Below, piece by piece: positions 41,532 to 42,991 of a stretch of 42,991 bases of DNA. The notes below the pieces were generated by a model, which saw only the letters and a list, made by a program, of their open reading frames with translations, was not told the DNA's origin and made no database searches. The translations under genes were made by a program, and so were the position numbers. Position 1 is the stretch's first letter. Each line of letters opens with the position of its first letter. This DNA is from Reticulitermes lucifugus (Eukaryota > Arthropoda > Insecta > Blattodea > Rhinotermitidae): contig JAKCWW010000997.1 of the NCBI GenBank assembly GCA_026260175.1, forward strand, positions 13,804-56,794, in the 5' to 3' direction.

Positions 41532-42257
41532 AACCATAAACAGTACCGCCGAGGTGGAACAGTTTTACCACGAGAGCCTCTACATCATTCTAGACAAGTT
41601 CAAAATGAACCCTTTTTCTCTGCAAATAAAAGTGAATCACAGGAGCGCAGCAGAGCAATTTCGAAAGTGGTTGTACTGGGTGACTCTCTATTAAAATTTG
41701 CTGGGGAGGAATGTAAAAGGAAGGGCTATGATGTTCGCTGCTTCCCGGGAATTAGGATAGAAGAGCTACGACACCAAGTAGAGAAGATTGATTGGAAAAT
41801 GGTATGTCCAGATGTAATTGTGATACATGCTGGCACCAACAACATTAGAAGTGGAATATCAGCTACCAAAATTATGGGGGAAACCATGGACCTAGTAGAC
41901 TGTATAAGAAAACAAGTTCCTAAAACGAATATTGTAATCAGTGGAATCCTGCACCAGAGAAATGTAAGTGAACGTTTTATACGAAGAATTAACACGGAGC
42001 TGGACTGGTTATGTTCTGTATGTGATTGCCTCATGGTTGATGGCAATTGCTGGATTGGGAAATTTGACACAGCCAGAGATGTGATACACCTGAATAGGAG
42101 GGGAGCTCAAAAATTTGGGAATCTTTTCTGTAGTCATTCATTCTCGCCTTCTGGGAAACATATAGTCAAAGCGGTGGAAGTGGTCGAGAAAAACATTTGT
42201 CCAGGTTTGTGTAAAAATACCATGCAAACAAGTGAATTACAGAGTCCCAAAATATAA
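41532..42257 (+). CDS. LINE ORF1 with SGNH esterase, 5'-truncated
   Basis: Open from just after a TAA at 41529 to a TAA at 42255-42257, about 241 codons, with no ATG at its start: the frame upstream of the usual alternative start at 41667 stays coding (EPFSSANKSESQERSRAISK). It carries the SGNH hydrolase blocks VVVLGDSLL (catalytic Ser), VIHAGTNN (Asn) and DVIHLN (Asp and His), all intact. An esterase of this type is established in ORF1 of CR1-like non-LTR retrotransposons. A following endonuclease ORF in another frame confirms the context. The 5' end of the element is missing or shifted in frame. Confidence 0.75.
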   Translation, partial: NHKQYRRGGTVLPREPLHHSRQVQNEPFFSANKSESQERSRAISKVVVLGDSLLKFAGEECKRKGYDVRCFPGIRIEELRHQVEKIDWKMVCPDVIVIHAGTNNIRSGISATKIMGETMDLVDCIRKQVPKTNIVISGILHQRNVSERFIRRINTELDWLCSVCDCLMVDGNCWIGKFDTARDVIHLNRRGAQKFGNLFCSHSFSPSGKHIVKAVEVVEKNICPGLCKNTMQTSELQSPKI

Positions 42258-42915
42258 ATTGACATCACACATCAAGGCAAAAATATTACGCAGACTGTTG
42301 AAGTCCAGTGTTCCAAAATTGCAACATCTTCGAAGTGAAGTACAGTGTCTCAAGATAGAAACAGAAATGGACCATCTGAATAGTAATACAAAAAAAAAAC
42401 AATACCTTAGAGATGATACACATTCAAATAAAAATTCCTTAAAATTTTTTCACCAAAACGTTCGAAGTTTATGGTATAAAAAGGTCAACCTCGAAATACT
42501 TCTAAATACAAATTTGCTCAATATAGATGTACTTGGTTTTACAGAACAATGGCTAATTGATGATGAAATAAGTTGCTATAACTTACCAAATTTCTCACTA
42601 GTCAGCAAATATTGTAGGAAAAACAAGAGAAATGGAGGTTCATGTATATATGTAAGATCCAATATTTTAGCTAAGCCTATAACAAATTTTGAGCACTTAA
42701 ATCTCGATGAACATTTCGAAGTTAGTATTGTCAAGCTTGTACACTTCAAAATAATTATTGTTTGCATATATAGGAACCCTAACAGCAATATCCAAATTAT
42801 GCTTGATAGTTCAGAGATAATTTTAGACTATATAGATAAAATGAAAGACCAAATTATAATAATAGGAGACCTAAACATCAATTTCCTAAAAAATGATAGA
42901 AATAAGGAAAACTAG
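42166..42915 (+). CDS. LINE ORF2, apurinic-like endonuclease, frameshifted
   Basis: Open from 42166; the first ATG in frame is near 42367. It overlaps the end of ORF1 by about 90 bp in another frame. Endonuclease motifs are present: FHQNVRSL (Asn), GFTEQWL (catalytic Glu), NGGSCIYVR, CIYRNPN and IIIIGDLNINF (Asp, Asn). This is the nicking enzyme that starts target-primed reverse transcription. The frame ends at 42915, but the family's continuation (KLEVLLNMFGLQAVINVPTR) reads on in a different frame from 42909, so a small indel lies between about 42898 and 42909. The reverse transcriptase would lie beyond the window. Confidence 0.75.
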   Translation, partial: SKRWKWSRKTFVQVCVKIPCKQVNYRVPKYKLTSHIKAKILRRLLKSSVPKLQHLRSEVQCLKIETEMDHLNSNTKKKQYLRDDTHSNKNSLKFFHQNVRSLWYKKVNLEILLNTNLLNIDVLGFTEQWLIDDEISCYNLPNFSLVSKYCRKNKRNGGSCIYVRSNILAKPITNFEHLNLDEHFEVSIVKLVHFKIIIVCIYRNPNSNIQIMLDSSEIILDYIDKMKDQIIIIGDLNINFLKNDRNKEN

Positions 42916-42991
42916 AAGTTTTACTTAATATGTTCGGTTTACAAGCAGTGATAAATGTACCTACTAGGATATACAAAAAGACAAACTCTGC
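42909..42991 (+). pseudogene. LINE ORF2 continued in a shifted frame
   Basis: Reads KLEVLLNMFGLQAVINVPTR and on to the window end, the conserved end of the endonuclease domain ('xLxxLLxxFGLxQxIxxPTR'). It is out of register with the preceding frame, so this copy is inactive unless the indel is a sequencing error. Confidence 0.7.

Noticed and set aside
1..42991. CRISPR arrays, bacterial operons, ribosome binding sites
   Set aside because: None seen; spliced genes and SINEs show eukaryotic DNA.

Overview
The window is arthropod nuclear DNA, most likely from an insect: spliced genes with GT-AG introns lie in a dense background of tRNA-derived SINEs, non-LTR and Penelope-like retroelement fragments and terminal-inverted-repeat elements. 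The order cannot be fixed from the sequence. Two runs of N (12485-12537, 25663-25914) and a single N (16973) mark assembly gaps.

Region by region: 1-18.9 kb holds no gene that I can support. It is a mosaic of SINE copies (three families), an 8.4-kb-spaced inverted pair of an unclassified repeat, a small MITE with perfect 20-bp inverted ends, a decayed hAT/ZBED-type transposase and a decayed LINE reverse transcriptase. 18.98-23.3 kb carries a minus-strand gene that I reconstruct from three phase-compatible exons as a 318-aa acidic protein of unknown function. 23.7-34.7 kb carries, on the plus strand, a complete six-exon enkurin gene (ENKUR, 309 aa), a calmodulin-binding adapter of sperm flagella and cilia. 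The two genes diverge from one short intergenic region that contains a near-palindromic RFX X-box, the usual switch for ciliary genes. 37.0-39.25 kb carries an intronless minus-strand gene for mitochondrial elongation factor G2 (GFM2), convergent with ENKUR. 41.5 kb to the end is a CR1-like LINE whose first ORF has an intact SGNH esterase and whose second begins with an apurinic-type endonuclease. It is broken by a frameshift near 42.9 kb and runs off the window.

The most unusual signal is a set of hand-folded hammerhead ribozyme motifs of the minimal open-stem-I type: CTGANGA, a short hairpin, GAAAC, a 2-4-nt loop, GT, then a cleavage base. Two have all core residues and pairings (5933-5977 plus, 25301-25344 minus), two more are nearly complete (4171-4210, 6118-6154), and several are decayed. 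Two occur as mirror-image copies in an almost perfect 330-bp foldback flanked by a 14-bp direct repeat in ENKUR intron 3 (29725-30054). Another decayed/intact pair faces outward at 5766-6209. ENKUR intron 4 also holds two Penelope-like reverse-transcriptase fragments in inverted orientation. Hammerheads are established in Penelope-like elements, so I infer a family of short, non-autonomous, ribozyme-bearing foldback elements mobilised by such retroelements. All copies share an unpaired U between the core and stem II.
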